From contig CAZJDM010000008.1 in the NCBI GenBank assembly GCA_964544765.1, positions 1 through 51,549 of the forward strand: DNA of 51,549 nucleotides. Direction: 5' to 3'. The stretch comes from CAZJDM01 sp964544765. Lineage in GTDB: Bacteria > Bdellovibrionota_B > Oligoflexia > CAYFLR01. The stretch's first letter is position 1. Every line of letters starts with the position of its first letter. Both the position numbers and the translations under genes were made by a program. The notes under the pieces are model-generated. The model saw nothing but the letters and a program-made list of their open reading frames with translations. It was not told the DNA's origin and did no database searches. Positions 9,501 to 19,127 of the stretch are shown one piece after another.

Positions 9501-11141
9501 ATGCAAAAAATCGTAGCTTTAGATATAGGCAGTTATTCCATCAAAGCTCTAGAAATTATTAATACCTTTAAGACACATCAATTTCAAAACTTTTATGAAC
9601 TTAAGGTTCCTGAACATAGTGAAGAAGAAGATACAGAAGTATTGTCCCAAGCATTAGAAACTTTATTTAAAACTAACAATTTAAATGCTGACCAAATTGT
9701 AACCGCTATGCCGGGGCAATATATTTCATATAGAATATTGCCTTTCAATTATAACGATCCCAAGAAAATTGAATTAACTATCGAACCTACTCTGGAAGAC
9801 ATCGTACCGTTCAATTTAGAAGATATGATCATATCTCATCAAATACTAGGCGATGGATCAGATAAAAATAAATCAAATGTCTTAGCGGTAATGACACGAA
9901 AAAATTATATAAGTAATTTTCTAACTAACCTAAAGAAAGTAAACATTGACCCAAAGTTCATCGATGTAGACTCGATTTCCTTATTTAATCTCAACAATAT
10001 TATTACCCATCCAGATGATGAATGTTATGGAATTTTGGATCTTGGACACCTTAAATCATCGTTATGCATTATCCTCAAACATGAATTAAAAATGTTTAGA
10101 ACTATTTATTTAGGAGGCAAGTTTTTAACAGAATTTCTGGCCACAGAACTAGGAGTATCATATCAGAAAGCCGAGGAAATCAAGCATACTACCGAAGCAA
10201 TTTTACCTAATGCCAACATAGGAACCAATCCCAGTTCCAACTCAAATAACTCTCTAGCCTCAGAACACTTAATGGCTGGATTTGATAACATTATTAATGA
10301 ATTAGTCAGAACCATGTATGCTTTTAAGCAAATTTGTAAGATTCCTGTCACTAAGTTTTTTATTTCGGGTGGGACATCTAAAATAAAAAATATAGATCAA
10401 TATCTTTCTAATTTCCTTAATATACCCATTATTCCTTTGAATGTTTTAAGACCCGGATTAGATAATACACCTATGCTCAATCGCCACAAAAATTTTATCC
10501 CTCAAGGAGTTGCTATAGGACTCAAATCAGTAGGAGTTGGCCACTACATCTCAAAAATAAACCTAAGAAAGGATGAATTCGCATATTCTCAAAACTACGA
10601 CAAGATCCTCGAAAAGATCGGTCTATTCGCCAAAATTGCTACTATTATTATATTAGTATTGGGACTAAACTACGGGATCAAATATTTTATGTTTTCCCAA
10701 AAAATCAATTTGATTAATAAAAAAATCAAAGGATACGTTCGACAAGCCTTTCCTGAGCGTATTCGTCGACTTAGTCGCTATAAAAGCAACATGTTTAATC
10801 AAAAATCGGTTAGTTTATTCAAGGAGCAGATCCAAAACAAAAAAGACGCGCAAATTGAAATGCAAAAAAACTTAAGCGCTAACACAACTTTAGAGATTTT
10901 GGACATCTTATCTAAATATATCAGTGAAGAAGTAAAAATTGACACTCAAAGACTTAAAATAATAAATGGATCATTTATTGAACTAAAAGGAGACACCACT
11001 TCATTCGAGGCTGCTAGTCAGATAACTAATTTATTAAAACGAAGTAACCGATTTGAAACGGTAAAAGAGATAAGTCAGGATAAAAAACCAGGTACTGAAA
11101 AAATTATTTTTACATTACATTTAACCCTGAAAACAGATTAA
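9501..11141 (+). CDS. gspL: Type II secretion assembly protein GspL (PilM-like ATPase fold)
   Basis: This is an inner-membrane assembly protein that recruits GspE. The N-terminal 360 residues form an actin-like PilM/GspL cytoplasmic domain: it starts VALDIGSYSIKALEI and has the later nucleotide-fold signatures YGILDLGH and FISGGTSKIKN. A single transmembrane helix lies at about 378-396, followed by a periplasmic coiled-coil and ferredoxin-like domain. The length of 546 residues is typical of the deltaproteobacterial PilM-like GspL. It sits in the canonical position between gspK and gspM. Confidence 0.9.
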   Translation: MQKIVALDIGSYSIKALEIINTFKTHQFQNFYELKVPEHSEEEDTEVLSQALETLFKTNNLNADQIVTAMPGQYISYRILPFNYNDPKKIELTIEPTLEDIVPFNLEDMIISHQILGDGSDKNKSNVLAVMTRKNYISNFLTNLKKVNIDPKFIDVDSISLFNLNNIITHPDDECYGILDLGHLKSSLCIILKHELKMFRTIYLGGKFLTEFLATELGVSYQKAEEIKHTTEAILPNANIGTNPSSNSNNSLASEHLMAGFDNIINELVRTMYAFKQICKIPVTKFFISGGTSKIKNIDQYLSNFLNIPIIPLNVLRPGLDNTPMLNRHKNFIPQGVAIGLKSVGVGHYISKINLRKDEFAYSQNYDKILEKIGLFAKIATIIILVLGLNYGIKYFMFSQKINLINKKIKGYVRQAFPERIRRLSRYKSNMFNQKSVSLFKEQIQNKKDAQIEMQKNLSANTTLEILDILSKYISEEVKIDTQRLKIINGSFIELKGDTTSFEAASQITNLLKRSNRFETVKEISQDKKPGTEKIIFTLHLTLKTD

Positions 11142-11150
11142 GGGTGTTGC

Positions 11151-11777
11151 ATGATGAAACTAAAAAACCTTCAAGAACGATTTAGTCATTTATTACTCGG
11201 TCCCAATTACGAAAGAATTGATTATATTGTAGACTCTTTCTTAAAACTCAGCATTCGGGATAGAAATATTACAATTATCTCCTCGGTTGGAGTAATTTTT
11301 ATTCTTTTCGTATTGTTTATTTACAATTACTTTTCTTCCCTTTCTGGTTTAGAACATGATCTGGTCTCAAGTCATTCTTATTTACATAAAATCATGAAAT
11401 TAAAAAGCAAGTACAAAACTTTGGATGACGAATATAAAACTTTTGTGGACCAAGTAGCATCGGCTAAAATGAATTTTAATTTAAAATCTTTTTTAAACAC
11501 GATTGAACAAGAAAAAAACTTAAATTTAATGTTTGAGGACATTAGAGAACCCAGTTCTCTACCTTCTACCATGCGAGAGGATTTTTATGAAAAAGTAGTA
11601 GAGGTAAAATGCAATAAAATATCAATCATGACCCTGGTTGATTTTTTAAGACGTATTGAAGCCTCTGGTAAATATTTGCGTATCAATATGATTGAAATTG
11701 ATAAAACTTATCGTGGAGAAGGCTATTTTAGAATAAAGCTCAATGTAGCGAGCTTGCACGCTGGACAACAATCATAG
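11151..11777 (+). CDS. gspM: Type II secretion protein GspM-like
   Basis: This is a small bitopic inner-membrane protein. It has a short cytoplasmic N-terminus, one transmembrane helix (about residues 40-60) and a periplasmic domain with a coiled-coil-like stretch (about 65-105), then an alpha/beta ferredoxin-like region. This is the architecture of GspM, which pairs with GspL, and the gene follows gspL by 9 bases. Sequence conservation in the family is weak, so the name depends on topology and synteny. The start may be either of two tandem ATGs (11151 or 11154). Confidence 0.8.
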   Translation: MMKLKNLQERFSHLLLGPNYERIDYIVDSFLKLSIRDRNITIISSVGVIFILFVLFIYNYFSSLSGLEHDLVSSHSYLHKIMKLKSKYKTLDDEYKTFVDQVASAKMNFNLKSFLNTIEQEKNLNLMFEDIREPSSLPSTMREDFYEKVVEVKCNKISIMTLVDFLRRIEASGKYLRINMIEIDKTYRGEGYFRIKLNVASLHAGQQS

Positions 11778-11778
11778 G

Positions 11779-11813
11779 GCGGACTGCGTCCGCAGCCTGA
11801 TGACTGACGACTT
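11779..11813 (+). repeat. Hairpin and heptad-phased repeat between gspM and gspN
   Basis: A perfect 6-bp inverted repeat, GCGGAC-TGC-GTCCGC (11779-11793), is followed by two heptads, ATGACTG and ACGACTT. The whole segment can be read as five 7-base units. It is GC-rich compared with the surrounding genes. It could attenuate transcription into gspN, but the T-run (11812-11817) is 18 bases from the stem, so a classical terminator is unlikely. Confidence 0.5.
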
Positions 11814-11827
11814 TTTTAGAGGATAAT

Positions 11828-12790
11828 ATGTTAAAAAAAATTGGTTGGATCGTAGGATATATAGGTTTATTTTTTATTTCATTATTTCTCTTTATGTATC
11901 TTACATTTCCTTATAAGCTATTATCCAAGCGAATCGCGTTAGAAATCACCAAAGCTAGTGATTTTGAAGTTTCGATTAAGGAACTCTCCCCTTCCTTTTT
12001 TACCTCTTTCCATTTGGAAAACATTGAAATTTATCATAAAAAAGATCCTACTACTCCCATCGTTATTGATTCCTTACAAATTGGATTTTCCTTTTTTAAG
12101 CTTTTAGTAGGTAACCTAGGAATAGACTTTATTCTCAAAATGAAAAAAGGAACCATATCTGGTGATTTAAACGGACAACTTCACCCCTTTGCCAAAAAGT
12201 CTCCTCCAGTTGTTCCGGATAATATTGATATTAAATTTAAACAATTTAACATCGGACCACTATCTAATTTTGGAATAGATTTTTTAAAACAGAAACTGAA
12301 GGAAAATGAATCAGCCAACCTTTTAGCTGGTCCCTTAATTGAAAATGTAACTCTTAAATCCAAATTAAATGGTAAGATAAGATTACAACCTAACCTGGAG
12401 GACTTCACTAAAACCAGTGGAAATATCTCACTAAAATTTACCGATACATCCTTACTGGATCTGGGTAGTGAATCCTTAAAAATACCTGATCAGAAATTTA
12501 CTCAGGCTCAATTATTATGCAAAATCGATAAAGGAGAGCTAAATATTGGAGAAAAATCAGCTCTGACCTCCAATGAGGTGGATCTTAAACCCTCTGGTAA
12601 AATATTGCTCCAAAATGTTTTTAGATTATCACGATTAAATTTAGCTTTAAAAATAAAACTATCCGGACAAATTGATCAGAATTTTGGTTTTATTTTAGGA
12701 CCTCTGTTCAATCTACAGAAACAAGCTGATGGAAGTATGCAACTATTCATAAAAGGTACAATTGCCCATCCCAGAGCTTCAAGTTATTAA
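11828..12790 (+). CDS. gspN: Type II secretion protein GspN
   Basis: This is a GspN-family protein with an N-terminal signal anchor (about residues 5-28) and then an AsmA-like, beta-rich periplasmic region. The motif LTFPYKLLSKRIA right after the membrane helix and the phrase SFFTSFHLENIEI are characteristic of the GspN family found in deltaproteobacterial T2SS operons. It is probably involved in secretin or substrate handling in the periplasm, but its exact role is not settled. AGAGGA precedes the ATG. The gene ends only 6 bases from the stop of the convergent peptidase gene, leaving no room for a separate terminator. Confidence 0.82.
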   Translation: MLKKIGWIVGYIGLFFISLFLFMYLTFPYKLLSKRIALEITKASDFEVSIKELSPSFFTSFHLENIEIYHKKDPTTPIVIDSLQIGFSFFKLLVGNLGIDFILKMKKGTISGDLNGQLHPFAKKSPPVVPDNIDIKFKQFNIGPLSNFGIDFLKQKLKENESANLLAGPLIENVTLKSKLNGKIRLQPNLEDFTKTSGNISLKFTDTSLLDLGSESLKIPDQKFTQAQLLCKIDKGELNIGEKSALTSNEVDLKPSGKILLQNVFRLSRLNLALKIKLSGQIDQNFGFILGPLFNLQKQADGSMQLFIKGTIAHPRASSY

Positions 12791-12796
12791 ATTAAT

Positions 12797-14695
12797 TTAA
12801 ATACTTTTTTGGAGGTTCATAAACTTAATTACGGCCCATGACAATATGCTGAATATGAATAATAATGTAATCGCCATCTTTCCAGCATAATTTTTAGAGG
12901 AAGACATATCATGGTGTATGGCGCAATAAAATAATCCCAAGACTTTATCATCATCACCATTACTTTCATCATCTACTTTTTCTTTAGGAATACTGGCGGC
13001 TGTTTTTTTCTTGATTAACTCTTTTCGTTTTTCAATATTAGCGGCGTTCAAAGAAGGATCTATATCACACGAGTCCAATGAAACCTCTTTGGTGGTAAAA
13101 TAAAAACCCCGAATAATAAAATTAGTAGCAATCTCACATTTATATTTTCCATTATAATATTGCTTATCAGCCAGTAAAAGAGCATTCGAAAAATCTACAA
13201 ACTCACCACGAGGATTTTGGATAAAAGGCAAGGATTTAAGTACTAAAAGAGCAAATTCCTCCCGTAAAGAATTGACCAAAGAACTTCTGACTTGCCATAA
13301 AGTAGCAACCCAGATATCACCGGACACATGAATATCTTTATTTATATCTTCTGGATAAACCAATTCATTAATTCCGGTACGAATACATTTATTACCATCA
13401 GCAATCGCTGATTCCCCCAAACACGCGTCACCGGCTAAATGATATGTAAAAAAATCAGCGGTTCCCTCATGAATTCCTCCACTTTCACCATCTAAGGATT
13501 TTATTCCTGCATAAAAATATAGAATATGATGAACAGTCTCATGCATTACCACATCGCTATCGATAGATAAATTTTGCAAAAATTTACCATCTCCATCGCC
13601 AATATGAACCGATTTATCAAACGGATCATAATTTGCGTTGTTCCAGCCAGGTCCAGATGGATTATTAGGATCAGGAACATGTACATAATAGGTGATTACG
13701 CTTCCTAAAGGGATATCATAACTATCGAACCATTTTAATATCTGGGTAGCATAGTAATAAGTACTAACTTCACCAAAATGACTGTCATCGTCACTATATA
13801 TAAACTCCAAGGTTGGTGATACCGCATTTTGAACATTGGGTGCGCTATTAAAAACTCGTGCAAATTTACCCTGTAGTTTATCTGTATTCTCGTTCAAATC
13901 TACTAAATCAACGATTTTTGCGTTAGGGGTCTTAACTTTATTTTGTGGATAAACTCTCCCTTTGCCCGTTAAATCAAATAATAAAGATGATTTTGAAAGA
14001 AGATCACCGGTTTCGGCGTCTATTATTACTCTCCAAGCTGAGATATTCAAAAGAGGACTGGAAAATTCAACTTTTTTTGCAATATACATCTCTCCCTGAT
14101 GGTAATAATAAATATCCTCGACCTCAAAATATGAAAACTGTGATGTTTCAAATAAATTAACAATTATATCTTTGACATCTGCTGTAGTTAATAAAGGATC
14201 AGGAGGATAATATATATCCGATAAATCGACAAAACCTGTACCATTCATGTGAATAATTTCATTATCAACCAAATGAACCGAAAGATATAAATTTTCAATC
14301 GCATAACCGTTAACCTCTACCTTATAGCCAACATGCCTAGTTATTCCATCATCAATAATATTGTCTACTTGTAAGTTATAAAAATCATGGGGAGTATTGA
14401 ATACTTCCTGCAAAACATCCTTAACTCGCTGAATTAATGATTTTTTATGCTTAACCAAATAGAAGGTATCGGACATATCATCAAAAAATTGCTCCTCATA
14501 TCGAGGAGACAGATCAATTTTTCTAAGTCGATGGTCTATAGGATCTGCAGCTAACTCCTCAATTCCTAATAATAAAATCATGCTGAACATCAGACTTTTT
14601 AGCCAAGTCCTACTAGAAATGATAGTTTTAAGTGAAATCAATATTAAATTTTTTAAGTCATTCTGAGTACAGATCATATCAACTAAATCGGTCAC
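12797..14695 (-). CDS. Secreted HExxH metallopeptidase with propeptide (M4/M36-like)
   Basis: This is a probable zinc metallopeptidase of the thermolysin/fungalysin type. An N-terminal hydrophobic segment (about 36-49, ending ELAADP) looks like a signal peptide preceded by an unusually long N-region. Starts at residue 7 or 37 are possible. Residues 80-235 resemble an FTP/PepSY propeptide, with the typical phrase WRVIIDAETGDLL. The active site is HETVH (385-389), with the third ligand Glu410 in IHEGTADFF. Unusually, a C-terminal transmembrane helix (about 604-624) with a basic end could anchor it in a membrane. It is convergent with gspN and could be a substrate of the neighbouring T2SS, which is an inference from location. 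Confidence 0.85.
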   Translation of the reverse strand: MTDLVDMICTQNDLKNLILISLKTIISSRTWLKSLMFSMILLLGIEELAADPIDHRLRKIDLSPRYEEQFFDDMSDTFYLVKHKKSLIQRVKDVLQEVFNTPHDFYNLQVDNIIDDGITRHVGYKVEVNGYAIENLYLSVHLVDNEIIHMNGTGFVDLSDIYYPPDPLLTTADVKDIIVNLFETSQFSYFEVEDIYYYHQGEMYIAKKVEFSSPLLNISAWRVIIDAETGDLLSKSSLLFDLTGKGRVYPQNKVKTPNAKIVDLVDLNENTDKLQGKFARVFNSAPNVQNAVSPTLEFIYSDDDSHFGEVSTYYYATQILKWFDSYDIPLGSVITYYVHVPDPNNPSGPGWNNANYDPFDKSVHIGDGDGKFLQNLSIDSDVVMHETVHHILYFYAGIKSLDGESGGIHEGTADFFTYHLAGDACLGESAIADGNKCIRTGINELVYPEDINKDIHVSGDIWVATLWQVRSSLVNSLREEFALLVLKSLPFIQNPRGEFVDFSNALLLADKQYYNGKYKCEIATNFIIRGFYFTTKEVSLDSCDIDPSLNAANIEKRKELIKKKTAASIPKEKVDDESNGDDDKVLGLFYCAIHHDMSSSKNYAGKMAITLLFIFSILSWAVIKFMNLQKSI

Positions 14696-14844
14696 TCAGA
14701 GATATTCTTAACGAATTATATAATTTATTTTATAATTTATTATAAAATACCTATATTTATCAATATTTTCAGCCTTATATTATACGTTTTAGTTCCATTA
14801 TTTTGTTAAATATGTTAATAATACATAGATTCTTTCTAGAAACC

Positions 14845-14886
14845 AGTAACTGGTGACTAGCAACGGTTATTTACAACCCACGGTCT
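14845..14886 (+). repeat. Heptad-phased intergenic repeat
   Basis: This array can be read as seven-base units starting at 14845 (AGTAACT, then GGTGACT, and so on) and fading into the leader of the small ORF at 14891. It belongs to the same family as the segments at 11779, 27358 and 28462. The rest of 14696-14844 is very AT-rich and probably holds the promoters of the divergent genes, but no convincing -35/-10 pair stands out. Confidence 0.5.
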
Positions 14887-14890
14887 AATT

Positions 14891-15157
14891 ATGCAACAAG
14901 TTAAAATCATGAAGGAAATAATTACCTTTCTTCATGATCATGGTTATACTGACAAAGTTATTTATCGTTTCAAAGATATAAGAATTTGGGGAAACCGAAC
15001 TTTGGTAAGTATAAAATATATATCAGTAAAAATCCTCCAGAAGAAAAAGAAGGTTCATGTTGATACTATCGTTTTAAGTTTGGACAGTTCCAACCTAAAA
15101 AACAGTATTTTTAATGAAATGACAGATTTCTTGCAAAGAATTGACGTCGCATCATAA
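14891..15157 (+). CDS. Small hypothetical protein
   Basis: This is an 88-residue ORF that I do not recognise. It is rich in Lys and beta-branched residues, and no signal peptide or membrane helix is evident. No clear ribosome site precedes the ATG at 14891. A second in-frame ATG (14909) follows six codons later. It lies upstream of the PBP gene, on the same strand, with 19 bases between them. It could be a real small cytoplasmic protein or chance coding. Support is only its length and fit in the gap. Confidence 0.4.
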   Translation: MQQVKIMKEIITFLHDHGYTDKVIYRFKDIRIWGNRTLVSIKYISVKILQKKKKVHVDTIVLSLDSSNLKNSIFNEMTDFLQRIDVAS

Positions 15158-15176
15158 TCCTGATACTTTATAGTCC

Positions 15177-18100
15177 ATGATTTTTCAGATTATTTTTCGT
15201 TTATTATCAAAATTAACACTCTATATTATTGTTGGGGGACTTGTATTTGCCATCATTACTACCGCCTATGTCCTCTTTGAGTTACACTTTGGAGATTACT
15301 CGCAATTTACCAAGGAATATATTCAAAAACAAATTTCAGCTGAAACGTCTGTATATTATAGTAATGCCAAGGATAAAATAGGTGTTTTCTTTTCCAACCA
15401 ACATCGAGTATATGTACCAATATCTGAAATGCCCGGACACTTACTAAACGCTTTAATCAGCGCTGAGGATTATTACTTTTATAAACACCCCGGCATTAAT
15501 CCTTTTTCTATGATCAGAGCAGCTATAGCTATTATTCAGGCCGGAAGAATCGTACAAGGAGGTAGCACGCTTACTCAACAAACCGCTAAAAATATTTTTC
15601 ATCGCACAGAACGAAGTTTTAAAGCAAAATTTATCGAAATGGTACAAGCTTTAAAGTTAGAAAGACGTTTCAGTAAAAAAGATATTTTAGAGTTTTATCT
15701 TAATCAATTTCATGTGGTCAGCAATGGTCGTGGAATCGGAATCGCTGCCCGTTATTACTTTAACAAAGAAGTTAAGGACCTAACCCTTGTTGAAAGTGCG
15801 TTTATAGCAGGTTCGGTCAAAGGACCATTTAAATACGATCCCCACACCAAAAAAACTGAATTAGCCAAAATGGAGGCTCATGAAGCCGCACAGAAAAGAA
15901 AAAACTGGGTACTCAAGCGTATGCTACAAAACAACACTATTTTGGAAGAAGAATATCTCGAAGCTGTAGATAAAGAAATTCCTTTTAACTTTAGCAGTTT
16001 CCAATACAAATCTGTCTCCATCCTTGATTTTGTTCGCACCCAACTCAATCGACAAGAAATTTTAGATGCTTTAGGATATGACAATGTTTCTCAAATAACC
16101 AATTCAGGATTACGTGTTATCACCACTCTAGATGCCCATCTACAAAAACAGGCGCAGTTTCATGTTAAAAGAAATTTATCTCGAGTTGAACATACTCTAA
16201 AAGGTTTTCAAAAAGGAACTGAAGAAGATTTTAAAGAACTGGATAGTATTTATGAACTAGAAAAAAAAGAATTCTATTATGCACGAATCTTAGAAATAAA
16301 CCGAGATAAAACTAATCCCAGCATACGCATTTCTTATGGAGAGCCCACTGGCAACATTGACTCAAGAAGTTTAAAACAGTTAGCTAACAATGAAAGATGG
16401 TTCATACCTTATGACCAAATTACCAAAGGTCTCAAAAGAGAAGATATCGCCTTAGAAAGAATTTTAAATCAAATTGAACCTGGAGACATTGTTTTCACCA
16501 GCATTGAACATGTTGATAGAGAAGAACGGTTAGTTCGGGCCAGATTAGAAGTGAAACCTGAAGTAGAGGGAGGTCTAATCGTTATTGATAAGGGCAGTAT
16601 TTTAGCGCTTATTTCCGGATTTAGTCGACACACTTATAATCGAGCAGTTTATGCTAAAAGACAACCTGGAAGTGTTTTTAAGCCCATTGTTTATTACGGG
16701 GCCCTTCAATTAGGGTGGAATTTACTAGATCCCCTTAAAAACGCTAGAACCATACATAACCTGGGATCAACCTTCTATTATCCCAAACCGGATCACCCTC
16801 CTCAAAGCGAAGAAGTCTCTATGGTTTGGGCCGGGGCTAAATCAGAGAATCTAGCTACTATTTACTTACTCATCAACCTGACTGAAAAACTCAATATGGA
16901 TGAATTTAGAGAACTAGCCTCTTTTGTGGGTATGGCCCAAATTGAAACTGAAAAAACAAATGTATATGCCAAGCGTATCCGTGATCGACATGGTATAATA
17001 ATGAGTCAGGACCAATTAAAACGTTATATCTTTTCATCAGCAACTAAAGAAATCTTACCAGACATTATTTTTGAATCTGGAAAGGACCTTGTTAAAACTG
17101 TAAGAACAATGAATTACGGACTTGGGTACGCTTCTGAAATTGAAGAATATACCAAACAACTAGATCCCGAATATGTAAAACTAAAAATGGAAGAAGCTAA
17201 ACAAAACGGTGAAATCCCTGAAGATCCTTTACCAGAAAAAGAAATTCTCCATCGGATCCAAGCTCTAAAAAACAATTTTCTTAGATATAACAAACTATCA
17301 CTCGATATCCAAAAGGACCTTCAAGAAATATATGATTTCTATTTTAGTAATATCAAGCCTTTTGAAAATGAACTAGATCTAACTAAACTCGTTGGTCCCC
17401 CCAAACCTAAAGATACTGATCCTGAGCAAGGTAATGAGGTTGCTCCTTCTCAAAATGAAAACAAGGAATCCACCTCTAAAATTAATATTCCCGAACACAT
17501 CCAAGAAATTTTGGCCAATTATTTTGTGGAATATGGGCAAGACGGGCAATTACAAAAGATTGCTTATTTTAAACCATTACCAAAAGAAGATGAAATAGAA
17601 GACCTTAAAAAGAAAGATTCAACCGCAACTCTAGAGGATAGTAAGATTGAATTTAAAGCCTTCCAAGAACGGCAAATACCGGGAAACTTAATCGCACTTG
17701 ATATATATAACCTGGTACATATCTTACAAAACCAAGAAGACAATGAAGATGATGATGATGAGCTTGAAGCTTTACTTAATGATGACTCAACTGACAATGA
17801 CTCGGCTAACAATAAAAAAATAGCCAGTAACAAAGTTGACTCCCAACCATCGGCCCAAAAACCCATTTTAAACTATAAAAATATTCATGTTGATGGAATT
17901 ATGCCTCTTTGGGTAGTAGAAAAAATTGCTTTATATTTAGCGGAAAAATTTGATCCCTTATGGGCTGAAATTAAGACAGATTTATATTCAATAGAAAGTC
18001 TATCCTATCATAAAGATTTTCGTATCTTACTAGGACTTAGATATCTGATTAGACTCGCTAAGCACTCAGGAATTCATAGCCGTTTATCACCAGTCCTTTC

Positions 18101-19025
18101 CTTTCCTTTAGGTACTAACGAAGTTACACTTGCCGAAGGCGCCAAACTCTACCAAACTTTCCTCACCGGTAAAATTTATTCATATTATGATAATGAAAAA
18201 GGTTTATATAACCAACTTAACATCATAAAACAAATTGAAGACAGAAACGGAAACCTTTTATACAAACCCACCAGAGAAGAGTATCAACTAGTTGACCTCA
18301 GTATAAGCAACAAAATGTTTGAAATTTTAGGAAAAACAATGACCCGAGGAACTGGTCGTTATCATGCTAGAAAAATAGCTATCTCCTTTAGGAATATAAC
18401 TGATGACCCAGCGTTTAAAAATTTACGCATCAAAATTCCAACTTACGGTAAAACCGGTACTACCGATGATTATACAAATTCCATCTTTGTAGGCTTCGTT
18501 CCTTATCCCACTCAAAAAGACCAACCGTTGAATCCTTCTAATTCATATTTAATCGCTTCTTATGTAGGATACGACCAAAACTCTAGAATGGTACGAAAAC
18601 CGGTAAAAATAACTGGAGCTAGAGGAGCATTACCAGTTTGGGCCACCATTGCTAATGAAATTATTCGATTAAATCAGTACGCGGATTTCCTAGATATTTT
18701 TGACCTGGATACCCAACGAAAAGGCGTTTATCCCACTATGCAAAATACTTCCAATATAGGTATTCGAGTAAATCCAAAAAGTGGATTATTTGAATCTATA
18801 TTGCAAAAATATATTCCAGCTTATAACAATTTTGATTCACCAACCACCCCCAACAAAAGTTATAAAAGCTTTAATAACGTTGTTTTCGTACAGGGACTTA
18901 TCAATGGGCTAGAATTTCAACCTTTAAAACACTTTGCCTTATTTAATAAAATAACAGCTAATCCTTTTGGGCCAAGAGTTAAGAAAGTAAAAATTACTAA
19001 GGAAACACCTAAACAGTTAGAGTAA
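15177..19025 (+). CDS. Bifunctional penicillin-binding protein 1A with large insertion
   Basis: This is a class A PBP with peptidoglycan glycosyltransferase (GT51) and transpeptidase activity. An N-terminal membrane anchor (about 15-37) precedes the GT51 domain, with catalytic Glu97 in AEDYYFYKHPG and the motif GGSTLTQQTAKN. The transpeptidase has SVFK (Ser499), SEN (556-558) and KTGTT (1092-1096). The gap between SxN and KTG is about 535 residues, far larger than the roughly 190 in E. coli PBP1A. The extra sequence (about 640-980) is charged and includes an Asp/Glu run (EDDDDELEALL). At 1282 residues it is well above the usual 700-850. The start has only a weak ribosome site. Confidence 0.95.
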   Translation: MIFQIIFRLLSKLTLYIIVGGLVFAIITTAYVLFELHFGDYSQFTKEYIQKQISAETSVYYSNAKDKIGVFFSNQHRVYVPISEMPGHLLNALISAEDYYFYKHPGINPFSMIRAAIAIIQAGRIVQGGSTLTQQTAKNIFHRTERSFKAKFIEMVQALKLERRFSKKDILEFYLNQFHVVSNGRGIGIAARYYFNKEVKDLTLVESAFIAGSVKGPFKYDPHTKKTELAKMEAHEAAQKRKNWVLKRMLQNNTILEEEYLEAVDKEIPFNFSSFQYKSVSILDFVRTQLNRQEILDALGYDNVSQITNSGLRVITTLDAHLQKQAQFHVKRNLSRVEHTLKGFQKGTEEDFKELDSIYELEKKEFYYARILEINRDKTNPSIRISYGEPTGNIDSRSLKQLANNERWFIPYDQITKGLKREDIALERILNQIEPGDIVFTSIEHVDREERLVRARLEVKPEVEGGLIVIDKGSILALISGFSRHTYNRAVYAKRQPGSVFKPIVYYGALQLGWNLLDPLKNARTIHNLGSTFYYPKPDHPPQSEEVSMVWAGAKSENLATIYLLINLTEKLNMDEFRELASFVGMAQIETEKTNVYAKRIRDRHGIIMSQDQLKRYIFSSATKEILPDIIFESGKDLVKTVRTMNYGLGYASEIEEYTKQLDPEYVKLKMEEAKQNGEIPEDPLPEKEILHRIQALKNNFLRYNKLSLDIQKDLQEIYDFYFSNIKPFENELDLTKLVGPPKPKDTDPEQGNEVAPSQNENKESTSKINIPEHIQEILANYFVEYGQDGQLQKIAYFKPLPKEDEIEDLKKKDSTATLEDSKIEFKAFQERQIPGNLIALDIYNLVHILQNQEDNEDDDDELEALLNDDSTDNDSANNKKIASNKVDSQPSAQKPILNYKNIHVDGIMPLWVVEKIALYLAEKFDPLWAEIKTDLYSIESLSYHKDFRILLGLRYLIRLAKHSGIHSRLSPVLSFPLGTNEVTLAEGAKLYQTFLTGKIYSYYDNEKGLYNQLNIIKQIEDRNGNLLYKPTREEYQLVDLSISNKMFEILGKTMTRGTGRYHARKIAISFRNITDDPAFKNLRIKIPTYGKTGTTDDYTNSIFVGFVPYPTQKDQPLNPSNSYLIASYVGYDQNSRMVRKPVKITGARGALPVWATIANEIIRLNQYADFLDIFDLDTQRKGVYPTMQNTSNIGIRVNPKSGLFESILQKYIPAYNNFDSPTTPNKSYKSFNNVVFVQGLINGLEFQPLKHFALFNKITANPFGPRVKKVKITKETPKQLE

Positions 19026-19033
19026 ATACTTAA

Positions 19034-19088
19034 GAAACATATTAGAAACATATTAGAAATATACTAGAAACATATTAGAAATATATTT
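19034..19088 (+). repeat. 11-bp tandem repeat array
   Basis: Five consecutive 11-base units of consensus GAAACATATTA (19034-19088) lie in the 102-base gap before the next gene. A sixth partial unit follows. The period matches one helical turn. It lies directly upstream of the 963-residue ORF, so it could be a phased A-tract or regulator-binding array, or simple slippage DNA. Confidence 0.8.
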
Positions 19089-19127
19089 GAAATAAAAAAA
19101 TATAAGAGAATTGAAGTTGGAGATTAT

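Noticed and set aside
1..11777. Type IV pilus machinery instead of T2SS
   Set aside because: GspD/E/F/L resemble PilQ/B/C/M, but the set of five pseudopilins including GspK, the Asp-rich GspG end and GspN favours a T2SS. No PilT or PilA was seen.
11779..11827. Intrinsic terminator ending the T2SS operon before gspN
   Set aside because: The T-run is too far from the stem and gspN belongs to the same system, so continued transcription is more likely.
17392..17598. 68-residue ORF inside the PBP gene
   Set aside because: It is in another frame of a long gene, and its low-complexity content follows from the charged insert of the PBP.
19034..19088. Plasmid iterons or replication origin
   Set aside because: The array is short, there is no Rep or DnaA gene nearby, and it lies in a chromosomal-type operon setting.
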